The position numbers and the translations under genes are program-made. 64,000 nt of DNA from Caulobacter sp. (GTDB lineage Bacteria; Pseudomonadota; Alphaproteobacteria; Caulobacterales; Caulobacteraceae). The notes under the pieces are model-generated. The model had not been told where the DNA came from. It saw only the letters and a program-made list of their open reading frames with translations, and made no database searches. The stretch lies in assembly GCA_019636175.1 (NCBI GenBank), contig JAHBYC010000003.1, forward strand, positions 108,291-172,290, written 5' to 3'. Within the stretch, counting starts at the first letter, position 1. Each line of letters begins with the position of its first letter. This document shows, piece after piece, positions 19,170 to 26,776 of this stretch.

Positions 19170-19215
19170 TTGACAGTTTTGTGCACTGCACAATTTTCTT
19201 GACTGCTGCACTGCA
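19170..19215 (+). promoter_or_regulatory. Phasin promoter with two TGCACTGCA boxes (candidate PhaR operator)
   Basis: The 281-base gap between the divergent carboxypeptidase and phasin genes is AT-richer than its surroundings. It holds a TTGACA (19170-19175) and two copies of TGCACTGCA at 19182-19190 and 19207-19215, whose starts are 25 bases apart. TGC-rich boxes of this form are bound by the polyhydroxybutyrate regulator PhaR in alphaproteobacteria. The first box overlaps the promoter spacer, as expected for repression. Identification as PhaR sites is inference from this resemblance and from the downstream phasin. Confidence 0.55.
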
Positions 19216-19299
19216 ACATGGGAGAACCGCGGTGCGTCGATCCTCCCCGGTTGTCGACCCCAACACGATCCGAGCCCACGCCCTTCAAGGAGCCCTGTC

Positions 19300-19734
19300 A
19301 TGGCCGCCGCTGAAACCTTCAAGACCACCGTCGAGCAGTTCACCACCGCCGGCAATCAGGCTTTCAAGGACTCCGTCGAGAAGTCCCTGGCCGGCCTGAA
19401 CGAAATCAACGCCCATTCCAAGAAGAACCTGGAAGCCGTTGTCGCCTCGGTGACCGCCGCGACCAAGGGCGCCGAATCGCTGGGCGCCCAGGCCATGGCC
19501 TACTCCAAGAAGGCCATGGAAGATCAGGTCTCGGCCGCCAAGGCCCTGTCCGGCGCCAAGAGCGTGCAGGAAGCCATGGAACTGCAGACCAGCTGGGCCA
19601 AGAGCGCCATGGAGCTGTACATGGCCGAAATGGGCAAGATGGGTGAAACCGTCGCCGCCGCCGTCAAGGACAGCATGAAGCCCCTGAACGAGCGCGTGAC
19701 CGCCACCGTCGAGAAGATCCAGTCGGTGAAGTAA
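19300..19734 (+). CDS. Phasin family protein
   Basis: A 144-residue alanine-rich, almost wholly helical protein with the Phasin_2 layout: VEQFTTAGNQAFKDSVEKSL at the N-terminus and a coiled-coil middle with LQTSWAKSAMELYMAEM. Phasins coat polyhydroxyalkanoate granules and control their size. It is a single gene with its own promoter (TGC boxes) and its own terminator. Some alphaproteobacterial phasin-like proteins act without PHA, and no PHA synthase is in the window, so the granule role is inferred from the family. Confidence 0.88.
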   Translation: MAAAETFKTTVEQFTTAGNQAFKDSVEKSLAGLNEINAHSKKNLEAVVASVTAATKGAESLGAQAMAYSKKAMEDQVSAAKALSGAKSVQEAMELQTSWAKSAMELYMAEMGKMGETVAAAVKDSMKPLNERVTATVEKIQSVK

Positions 19735-19766
19735 GCCTTCGGCCGCAAGGCCTCGAAGCCGAAGAC

Positions 19767-19795
19767 GCCCGGGCCCGCAAGGACCCGGGCTTTTT
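19767..19795 (+). terminator. Intrinsic terminator after the phasin gene
   Basis: The perfect 7-bp stem GCCCGGG (19767-19773) / CCCGGGC (19784-19790) is followed by TTTTT. It isolates the phasin transcript from the ridA operon. Confidence 0.85.
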
Positions 19796-19856
19796 CGTGC
19801 GCATTGCACTCCCGGCCAGCTTTCCCGCCGCCCCGGAGCGGTCTAGGTATTGGGCC

Positions 19857-20318
19857 ATGTCAAAAGTCGAACAACGCCTCGTCGCCGCCGGCATCACCCT
19901 GCCCGATCCGGTCGCCCCGATCGCCAACTACGTGCCCTTTGTGAGGTCCGGGAACCTGCTCCACATCTCGGGCCAGGTGTCGCTGGACGCCTCTGGCGGG
20001 ATCAAGGGCATTGTCGGCCAGGATGTCGATGTCGATACCGCCATCGCCGCCGCCCGGCTGTGCGGGATTAACCTGGTGGCCCAGATGAAGGCGGCTGCCG
20101 GCGACCTCGACAAGGTGGCGCGGGTGGTCAAGCTGGGCGGCTTCGTCCAGGCCGGCCCGGACTTCTACGACATTCCCGCAATCGTGAACGGCTGCTCCGA
20201 TCTGATGGTCGAGGTTTTCGGCGAGGCGGGTCGTCACGCCCGGTCCGCCGTGGGCGTCTATCGCCTGCCCCGCAACTTCGCCGTCGAGGTGGACGCGATC
20301 GTGGAGCTGGCGCCATGA
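19857..20318 (+). CDS. RidA family protein
   Basis: A 153-residue YjgF/YER057c/UK114 protein. The core reads SGNLLHISGQVSLDASGG, with the later KLGGFVQAGPDFYD and ARSAVGVYRLP. This longer subgroup differs from E. coli RidA, but an Arg in the HARSAVGV block is at the place of the catalytic Arg. RidA enzymes hydrolyse reactive enamine/imine intermediates. The start ATG 19857 is preferred over an upstream frame because it begins the conserved region. The stop overlaps the next gene by 4 bp. Confidence 0.88.
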   Translation: MSKVEQRLVAAGITLPDPVAPIANYVPFVRSGNLLHISGQVSLDASGGIKGIVGQDVDVDTAIAAARLCGINLVAQMKAAAGDLDKVARVVKLGGFVQAGPDFYDIPAIVNGCSDLMVEVFGEAGRHARSAVGVYRLPRNFAVEVDAIVELAP

Positions 20319-21088
20319 AACACCATCCGCGCCCCCGGCCGGAGGATTTCGGCGAGGCCTGGGAGCTGCTGTTCAGTCCGCCGATCGCCCATCGTGGCCT
20401 GTGGTCGCCGGACGGGGCGCCGGAGAACAGCCTGGGCGCCTTTCAGGCCGCCTGCGCCGGCGGCTATGGCATCGAGCTGGACGTCCAGATCACCGCTGAC
20501 GGCGAGGCGGTGGTGTTCCATGACTACGGCCTGCAGCGGATGACCGGCGCCGAGGGCAAGGTCCGCGACCATACCCTGGCCGAACTCCAGGCGCTTCGCC
20601 TTGCCGGAACCGACGAGACCATCCCGACCCTGGCCGAGGCCCTGGTCGAGGTGGGCCACCGGGCCCTGGTGCATATCGAGCTGAAGACGCCCTTCGGCGA
20701 GGTCGGCGTGCTGGAGAAGCGGGTCAGCGAGGTGCTGCTCGACCACAACGGCCCGACCTGCGTGATCGGCTTCAACCCCTACAGCCACGCCTGGTTCGCC
20801 GATCACCACCCGCAGATCCTGCGCGGGCTGGACAGCTACGCCTGGACCGACGGCGCGGTGACCCACCTGTCGCCGGAAATCCGCAAGAGTTTCGCCAATC
20901 TGGAGCATGTCTCCATCGCAAGGCCCGACTTCCTGGCGCTGCACGCCGAGATGCTGCCCAGCGCCCGGGCCGACCACTTCCGCCAGCAGGGAATGCCGAT
21001 CATCGCCTGGACGGTCAGGAGCCTGGAGGAAGGCGAGCGGCTCGAGCCCTACTGCGACAACGTCATCTTCGAGGGCTTCCGGGCGTGA
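20315..21088 (+). CDS. Glycerophosphodiester phosphodiesterase
   Basis: A 257-residue GDPD-family TIM barrel. The catalytic and metal residues are visible: IAHRG with His/Arg, PENSLGAF (Glu), GIELDVQ (Glu and Asp), FHDYGLQRMT (His) and LVHIELK (Glu). It hydrolyses deacylated phospholipids to glycerol-3-phosphate and an alcohol. No signal peptide is present, so it resembles cytosolic UgpQ rather than periplasmic GlpQ. It is the middle gene of a three-gene operon with ridA (4-bp overlap upstream) and the FemAB-like gene (TGATG overlap downstream). Confidence 0.9.
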   Translation: MKHHPRPRPEDFGEAWELLFSPPIAHRGLWSPDGAPENSLGAFQAACAGGYGIELDVQITADGEAVVFHDYGLQRMTGAEGKVRDHTLAELQALRLAGTDETIPTLAEALVEVGHRALVHIELKTPFGEVGVLEKRVSEVLLDHNGPTCVIGFNPYSHAWFADHHPQILRGLDSYAWTDGAVTHLSPEIRKSFANLEHVSIARPDFLALHAEMLPSARADHFRQQGMPIIAWTVRSLEEGERLEPYCDNVIFEGFRA

Positions 21089-22248
21089 TGCTGAAGCCGG
21101 CGGTCCGCATCCACCGCCGCATCAACGAGATCGGCCGGGACGCCTGGCAGGCCTGCGCCGGGGATGGCAATCCCTTCGTGGCCTATGACTTTCTCGACAG
21201 CCTCGAGGAGAGCGGCTGCGCCTCCGACCGCACCGGCTGGGCGCCGCATCACCTGGCCATCGAGGACGAGGCCGGCGCGGTGGCGGCGGTGATGCCGCTT
21301 TATCTGAAGAGCCACAGCCAGGGCGAATACGTCTTCGACTGGTCCTGGGCCGACGCCTATGAGCGGGCCGGCGGCCGGTATTATCCAAAACTGCAGTGCG
21401 CCTCGCCCTTCTCGCCGGTGACCGGCCCCCGGCTGCTGGTGCGGCCGGATGTCGACCGCGACGAGGGCCGGCGGATGCTGCTCGGCGGCGCCCTGACCCT
21501 CTGCGACAGGATCGGCGCCTCGGGTCTGCACGTCACCTTCCCGGACGAAGGCGACTGGCGGTTCCTGACCGAGGCCGGACTGCTGGCGCGGCAGGACCAG
21601 CAATATCACTGGAGCAACGCGGGCTATCAGACCTTCGACGACTTCCTGGCCGCCCTGTCGTCAAACCGCCGCAAGACCATCCGCCGGGAACGCCGCGACG
21701 CCCAGGCAGGGCTGGAGATCGTCGCCCTGACCGGCGAGGCGCTCAACGAGGACCACTGGGACGCCTTCTTCGGCTTCTATACCGACACCGGCTCGCGCAA
21801 GTGGGGCCGGCCTTACCTCAACCGCCTGTTCTTCTCCCTGCTTGGCGAGCGGATGGCCGACCGCGTGCTGCTGGTCATGGCCCGACACAGGGATCAGGGG
21901 CGCGAGGGCCGCTGGATCGCCGGGGCGCTGAATCTGATCGGTGACGACTGCCTGTATGGCCGCAACTGGGGATGCATCGAGGAACGGCCCTTCCTGCATT
22001 TCGAACTCTGCTACTACCGGGCCATCGAGGAGGCGATCCGGCTGGGTCTCAAGCGCGTCGAGGCCGGCGCCCAGGGCCAGCACAAGATCGCCCGGGGCTA
22101 CCTCCCCTCCCCGGTCTATTCCGCCCACTGGATCGCCGATCCGATGCTGCGCGAGCCGGTGGCGCGGTTTCTCGACCAGGAACGGGCGGCGGTGCAGGGC
22201 GAGATGGACTGGCTGTCCGAGGAGATGTCTCCGTTCAGACAGGGGTAG
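21088..22248 (+). CDS. FemAB-like GNAT-fold protein (PF04339 type)
   Basis: A 386-residue protein of the alphaproteobacterial COG3146/PF04339 family. Hallmarks are NPFVAYDFLDSLEESGC near the N-terminus, the FDWSWADAYER block, PFSPVTGPRLL, SSNRRKTIRRER and the C-terminal VEAGAQGQHKIARGYLP. The fold is a tandem GNAT like FemABX aminoacyl transferases, but the reaction is unknown. The ATG at 21088 overlaps the GDPD stop as TGATG; a GTG one codon upstream is also possible. The 3' end overlaps the convergent monooxygenase gene by 14 bp. Confidence 0.88.
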   Translation: MLKPAVRIHRRINEIGRDAWQACAGDGNPFVAYDFLDSLEESGCASDRTGWAPHHLAIEDEAGAVAAVMPLYLKSHSQGEYVFDWSWADAYERAGGRYYPKLQCASPFSPVTGPRLLVRPDVDRDEGRRMLLGGALTLCDRIGASGLHVTFPDEGDWRFLTEAGLLARQDQQYHWSNAGYQTFDDFLAALSSNRRKTIRRERRDAQAGLEIVALTGEALNEDHWDAFFGFYTDTGSRKWGRPYLNRLFFSLLGERMADRVLLVMARHRDQGREGRWIAGALNLIGDDCLYGRNWGCIEERPFLHFELCYYRAIEEAIRLGLKRVEAGAQGQHKIARGYLPSPVYSAHWIADPMLREPVARFLDQERAAVQGEMDWLSEEMSPFRQG

Positions 22249-22552
22249 GCGGAAGGTCCGCCCAGAGATCGTCGATAAGATCGAGCTCCATCCCCGGCAG
22301 GTGTTCCAGCACCGCCTCGCGCTGTCGCTCCCGCAGCACGGGGTCGAAATCGGATCGGTCAAAGAAGGCCTGCCGATCCTCGCGGCTGCGCCAGCGGGCG
22401 ATGGCGACGAAGTCTCCGTTCTCGTCCCGGAACAGGGACGACCCGCCCGAGCCGAACTGGCTGACCGCCACCCGGGTCACATCGGCCCAGTCGCGGGCGT
22501 ATTGCGCCTCATGTCCGGGCCGGATCCTCATCCGGTAGACGACGACGAACAT
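22235..22552 (-). CDS. Antibiotic biosynthesis monooxygenase (ABM)-domain protein
   Basis: A 105-residue ferredoxin-like alpha+beta domain, with VVYRMRIRPGHEAQYARDW at the start and FVAIARWRSREDRQAFF in the middle. This is the ABM pattern found in heme-degrading or quinone-forming monooxygenases and in many proteins of unknown role. No catalytic residue can be named. The start overlaps the stop of the upstream DUF4287 gene (TGATG), so they are co-transcribed. Confidence 0.7.
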   Translation of the reverse strand: MFVVVYRMRIRPGHEAQYARDWADVTRVAVSQFGSGGSSLFRDENGDFVAIARWRSREDRQAFFDRSDFDPVLRERQREAVLEHLPGMELDLIDDLWADLPPTPV

Positions 22553-23142
22553 CAGGAAGCCGCCGCCGCCGACTTCAGGAGATCGATCATCCGGTCATCG
22601 ACATCGGACGGAGACGACAGGGTCACAGCCGTCTTCAGCCGCTCGGACCAGCCCTCGTTGCGCGCCGGCTCCAGACCGGGTGCGGCGTCGGGAGGGACCG
22701 CCAGCCCCAGCCTCGCCTTGCCGCCCTTCAACGGGCGGATCGCGGCGAACTGGAAGTTCCGCGACCAGGCGGAGAAGCCCTTGCGCTGGCCAGCCACCAG
22801 ACCCTCGAAGCCGCCGACGGCCGCCTCCACCGCCTCGAAGATCGCCCGGGAGGCCGGATCTTTCCACAAGGCGTCGCGCAGGCGGGAGGGATCGTCCCAG
22901 CCCATCTCGGCGGGAAAGGCCTGGGACATGATGATAGAGCCCCGGTTTTGCCCCAGGCCGTGATGGGTCTTCATCCAGGTGACCCGGGCCCGCATGGTGT
23001 TTTCGGGACAGGTTCTGGCGATGGCGACCCAGTCCTCCATCGACCTGCCTGTTTCCTTCTCGAGATTGGCGCGAATGGTGGCGAACCAGGACTTCTGTCG
23101 CTCCGTCAGGTTCTCGCCGTCGTATCCGCCCGCCTCAGCCAT
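22552..23142 (-). CDS. DUF4287/DUF5655 protein
   Basis: A 196-residue protein with two parts. The N-terminal DUF4287 (LTERQKSWFATIRANLEKET, then TCPENTMRARVTWMKTHHGL) and a C-terminal DUF5655 with DALWKDPASRAIFEAVEAAV and FSAWSRNFQFAAIRPLKGGK. The family often appears near DNA-uptake or transport regulators, but the function is not known. The start ATG 23142 begins at MAEAGGYD; a longer frame upstream is antisense to the HIT gene and is not credible. It is the first gene of an operon with the ABM gene. Confidence 0.85.
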   Translation of the reverse strand: MAEAGGYDGENLTERQKSWFATIRANLEKETGRSMEDWVAIARTCPENTMRARVTWMKTHHGLGQNRGSIIMSQAFPAEMGWDDPSRLRDALWKDPASRAIFEAVEAAVGGFEGLVAGQRKGFSAWSRNFQFAAIRPLKGGKARLGLAVPPDAAPGLEPARNEGWSERLKTAVTLSSPSDVDDRMIDLLKSAAAAS

Positions 23143-23196
23143 CGTCAGCCCTTCCCGTTCTTGGTATCCCTGCCCCCTGCATCGAGGGAGCAAGCC

Positions 23197-23631
23197 ATGA
23201 GTTTGGACGGCCAGTACGACGACGCCAACATCTTCGCGAAAATTGTGCGGGGCGAGGTTCCCAGCGTGAAGGTGTTCGAGACGGACGAGGTTCTGGCCTT
23301 CATGGACGCCTTTCCCCAGTCGCCCGGCCATTGCCTGGTGATTTCCAAGGTCTCCCGGGCCCGCAATCTGCTGGACGTCGAACCGGAGGTGCTGACCGTG
23401 ATGATGGCCGCCGTCCAGCGGCTGGCGCGGGCGGTGGAGGCCGCGCTCAAGCCCGACGGACTGGTGGTCAATCAATACAACGGCAGCCCCGCCGGCCAGA
23501 CCGTGTTCCATCTGCATTTCCACGTCATTCCCCGCTGGCTCGACCGCCCCATGGGCCGTCACGGCTCGGACATGGCCGACGTCGAGGTCCTGAAGCAGCA
23601 GGCGGCGAAGATCACCGCGGCGCTCGACTGA
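23197..23631 (+). CDS. HIT family nucleotide hydrolase
   Basis: A 144-residue histidine-triad protein with the exact HLHFHVIPRW motif near residue 107. It has the N-terminal NIFAKIVRGEVPSVKV typical of the Hint/PKCI branch and FMDAFPQSPGHCLVI. It probably hydrolyses adenosine phosphoramidates or AMP-linked compounds in the cytosol. The start ATG 23197 is preceded by GAGGGAG. It ends 5 bases before the convergent J-domain gene. Confidence 0.93.
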   Translation: MSLDGQYDDANIFAKIVRGEVPSVKVFETDEVLAFMDAFPQSPGHCLVISKVSRARNLLDVEPEVLTVMMAAVQRLARAVEAALKPDGLVVNQYNGSPAGQTVFHLHFHVIPRWLDRPMGRHGSDMADVEVLKQQAAKITAALD

Positions 23632-23635
23632 CGCC

Positions 23636-24058
23636 CTACTTCAGCCGGCCCAGAAGCTGGTCCCGCGCGGCGTTCAGTTGCGCGGCGAGGCCGGAGGTGC
23701 CGCCCCGGTCGGGGTGGGCCATGCGGATCAGGCGGCTGTAGGCGGCCTTGATCTCGGCCTCGTCGGCATTGGGCCCGACACCCAGAATGGCCCGCGCCTC
23801 GCTGTCGCTGGCGACCGGCGCCGGCGGTCTGGGCGGCTGCTTGCGTGCGGCCAGAGCAAGGGCCCCGCCAACAAGGATCAGTCCGCCGCCGATGAGCCAG
23901 CCGCCGCGAGACGCGGCCGCGGCGCCGCCGAGCAGGGTCAGGGCCGACAGACCGCCGGTGACGACCCGCCAGTCTCGGATCCTCAGCCTCGGCGCCGCCC
24001 GACGTCCGGTCCAGACCAGAAGGGCGACCAGGGCGCCGAACAGCAGCAGATAGATCAT
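23636..24058 (-). CDS. Membrane-anchored J-domain protein (Tim14/Pam18-like layout)
   Basis: A 140-residue protein with an N-terminal membrane segment (residues 2-18) and a second hydrophobic pair (about 34-70). A short Pro-rich linker follows, then a compact C-terminal J-domain with the intact HPD triad (RMAHPDRGG). The J-domain lacks the last helix and all G/F or zinc regions of DnaJ. This is the arrangement of mitochondrial Tim14/Pam18 and of its alphaproteobacterial relatives. It should stimulate an Hsp70 (DnaK) at the inner membrane; the partner pathway is not shown. Monocistronic, just downstream of mipZ. Confidence 0.87.
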   Translation of the reverse strand: MIYLLLFGALVALLVWTGRRAAPRLRIRDWRVVTGGLSALTLLGGAAAASRGGWLIGGGLILVGGALALAARKQPPRPPAPVASDSEARAILGVGPNADEAEIKAAYSRLIRMAHPDRGGTSGLAAQLNAARDQLLGRLK

Positions 24059-24076
24059 CCGGGGCTCCGGACCGCC

Positions 24077-24916
24077 CTATTCGGCGGCCAGCAGAACGTC
24101 GCCGGAGAAGTTCGACAGGCCAAGGGAATGCATCAGGCTGCGCAGCTCCTGGCGGGCGGCGACGTGGCTGAGGGCGACGGGGATCGGTCGCACCTGGGGC
24201 GACAGGTCGGCCACCGTCAGGCCGAACGGGAACAGTTCGCGGTAAATCACCCGGTCGCGCAGGCCCGGCCCGGTGCGGAAGCCCACCCGCTTGGCCAGCA
24301 GCAGCAAGCGATCGTTGACCCGCTTGCGATTGCGCGCATCGGCGCTGGCCAGACGGTTGCGCAGGACCACCCAGTCCAGCGGCGCGCGCTGACCGGCCAT
24401 CGCCCGGGCCTTGCGGGCCTCCCAGACCGTCTCCGAATAGAGGCTGGGCCGTTCCAGCTCCAGGGTGACGGGATTGACGTGGCCCAGCATGTCGAAGTCG
24501 ACGAAGCTGTCGTTCATCGGGGTGACGATCAGGTCCGCCCGGGCATGGGCGGCGCGCGACAGGGGGGTGTCGCCCCCGGGGGTGTCGATGACCAGGAAGT
24601 CGGCGTCGGCGACCCCGGCGGCGAAAGCCTCCTCGAACCGGGCCATCTGCTCGGCCGGCTCGGTGCGGGCCAGGGCGACGCCGTCCAGCGCCGGGTGCCG
24701 GGCCAGGGGCTCGGGCAGACAGACCTCCGGCGCCGAGGCCAGCCAGGCGGTGCGGTTGCGGTAGAAGCGGGCCAGGGACGACTGGCGCAGGTCCAGATCC
24801 ATGATCGCCACCCGGGCGCCGCCATGCAGCAGGGCGCTGGTCAGATGGATGGCGATGGTGGACTTTCCGGCGCCGCCCTTCTCGTTGCCGACGACGATAA
24901 CCCGGGGTTGGTTCAT
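24077..24916 (-). CDS. mipZ: Division-site positioning ATPase MipZ
   Basis: A 279-residue ParA/MinD-family P-loop ATPase that follows Caulobacter MipZ through most of its length. It has the deviant Walker A GNEKGGAGKST, DLDLRQSSLARF, the Walker B region VIDTPGGD, and MNDSFVDFDMLG. The MipZ-specific C-terminal blocks WVVLRNRLAS, NRKRVNDRLLLLAKRVGFR and RVIYRELFPFGLT are also present. MipZ dimers form a gradient from the ParB/origin pole and inhibit FtsZ, placing the ring at midcell. The start ATG 24916 begins MNQPRVIVVGNEKGG. A GANTC site lies 26 bases upstream of it. Confidence 0.96.
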   Translation of the reverse strand: MNQPRVIVVGNEKGGAGKSTIAIHLTSALLHGGARVAIMDLDLRQSSLARFYRNRTAWLASAPEVCLPEPLARHPALDGVALARTEPAEQMARFEEAFAAGVADADFLVIDTPGGDTPLSRAAHARADLIVTPMNDSFVDFDMLGHVNPVTLELERPSLYSETVWEARKARAMAGQRAPLDWVVLRNRLASADARNRKRVNDRLLLLAKRVGFRTGPGLRDRVIYRELFPFGLTVADLSPQVRPIPVALSHVAARQELRSLMHSLGLSNFSGDVLLAAE

Positions 24917-24941
24917 GGCGGGCTCCTTCCGCGGCGGCCGC

Positions 24942-25030
24942 GACTCACCGGTCGCTGGCTGACCACGAGACACCCTCCAGGCCGGAGGGGTCAACGCAAC
25001 CCGAGGGGTTGTCCACAGGCGTGTGGATAC
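24942..25030. promoter_or_regulatory. mipZ-panC intergenic control region: GANTC site and DnaA-box-like dyad
   Basis: Between divergent mipZ and panC lies GACTC at 24942-24946, a CcrM methylation site placed like those of GcrA-controlled promoters. Further on are two 9-mers in inverted orientation, TTGTCCACA (25009-25017) and TGTGGATAC (25022-25030, reverse GTATCCACA). Each differs from the DnaA box TTATCCACA by one base. The dyad is extended by GGGG and CCCC on its outer sides. Both signals fit cell-cycle control of mipZ; this is inferred from the motifs alone. Confidence 0.5.
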
Positions 25031-25104
25031 CCCCGGTTCGTCTGGACTTCGGCCGTCCCCACGGGTCATAAGCCAATCCCCTGTTGCACCGCGAAGAGGC
25101 GTTC

Positions 25105-25959
<855 letters not shown>

Positions 25960-25986
25960 GGGGCCCGCGACGCTCGTTCAGGCGGC

Positions 25987-26165
25987 CTCGGGGCTTCCTT
26001 TCTCCCCTTGCGGGAGAAGGTGGGCCCGTAGGGTCCGGATGAGGGGTTGAAGACTGCCGAGGCCTGCGACAGGTGCGGGCGGCCGCGCCCCCGCCGGCCG
26101 GTGCGCCCCCTCATCCGTCGGCTTCGCCGACACCTTCTCCCGCAAGGGGAGAAGGAAGCCCCGAG
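25987..26165. repeat. 179-bp long-inverted-repeat (MITE-like) element, copy 1
   Basis: The left arm 25987-26022 and right arm 26131-26165 are perfect reverse complements apart from one extra T. Each contains CTCCCCTTGCGGGAGAAGG. Inside the arms are second inverted motifs, CGGATGAGGG (left) and CCCTCATCCG (right). The centre (about 26047-26100) is GC-rich and unique. It fills the convergent gap between panC and the DUF1489 gene, where it may also serve as a bidirectional terminator. A sister element lies at 29565-29747. Confidence 0.85.
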
Positions 26166-26183
26166 GTCAATCGCTCAGTACAG

Positions 26184-26591
26184 CTACCACGCCCCCAGTT
26201 CGCGCAGTTGCTTCGCCAGTTCCTGCGACATCTCCTCCCCCTCTCCGGTCGCGAGATCCGGGGGGGCGTCGCCGGGGTCTAGGTAGCGCCAGCCCTGGAA
26301 GGGGCGGCGGGGCTGGGGGGCGGTTTCGATCAGGTCGGGGGCGAGCATGAAGCGCACCGGCTGGTGGCCCGGAAGATCGGTTTTGATTTCGGTGATCATT
26401 TGCCGGCACAGAACCTGACCCTTGATCACCCAGTAGAGCGAACCGCCATCGAGGATTTCCGCCGCGCGCTTGGGCGCCATGCGGGTGGGACAATAACTGG
26501 GATGGCCCTCGGCGGCGCGTTTCGCCCGCCAGTCGCGAAGGTCCTGAAGGCTGTCGACGCCGACGCAGAGCTTGATGATGTGGAGCGGCAT
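26184..26591 (-). CDS. DUF1489 family protein
   Basis: A 135-residue protein of the alphaproteobacterial DUF1489 family, recognised by the N-terminal LHIIKLCVGVDSLQDLRDW, the SYCPTRMAPKRAAEIL segment, SLYWVIKGQVLCRQMI and RPFQGWRYL. No function is known. The start ATG is at 26591. The following 185 bases up to liuD contain the second copy of the TTGGCGTAGGCC motif (26725-26736) and no gene. Confidence 0.9.
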   Translation of the reverse strand: MPLHIIKLCVGVDSLQDLRDWRAKRAAEGHPSYCPTRMAPKRAAEILDGGSLYWVIKGQVLCRQMITEIKTDLPGHQPVRFMLAPDLIETAPQPRRPFQGWRYLDPGDAPPDLATGEGEEMSQELAKQLRELGAW

Positions 26592-26776
26592 GGCGGGCTT
26601 TGGGGCCTGAGGCTACGGATGAAGAGGCGAGCGAAGCGGTTGACCATCATAGCGCAAAGGTCCGCGCCTAGCCTGTTGTTTTCCTGTGGCTTTTTCGTAG
26701 GGCGATGCGCGGCGGCCGTGGGCTTTGGCGTAGGCCCCGCGTAGTCCGACCGGATGGAGGTGTGGGTTGATGAGCG

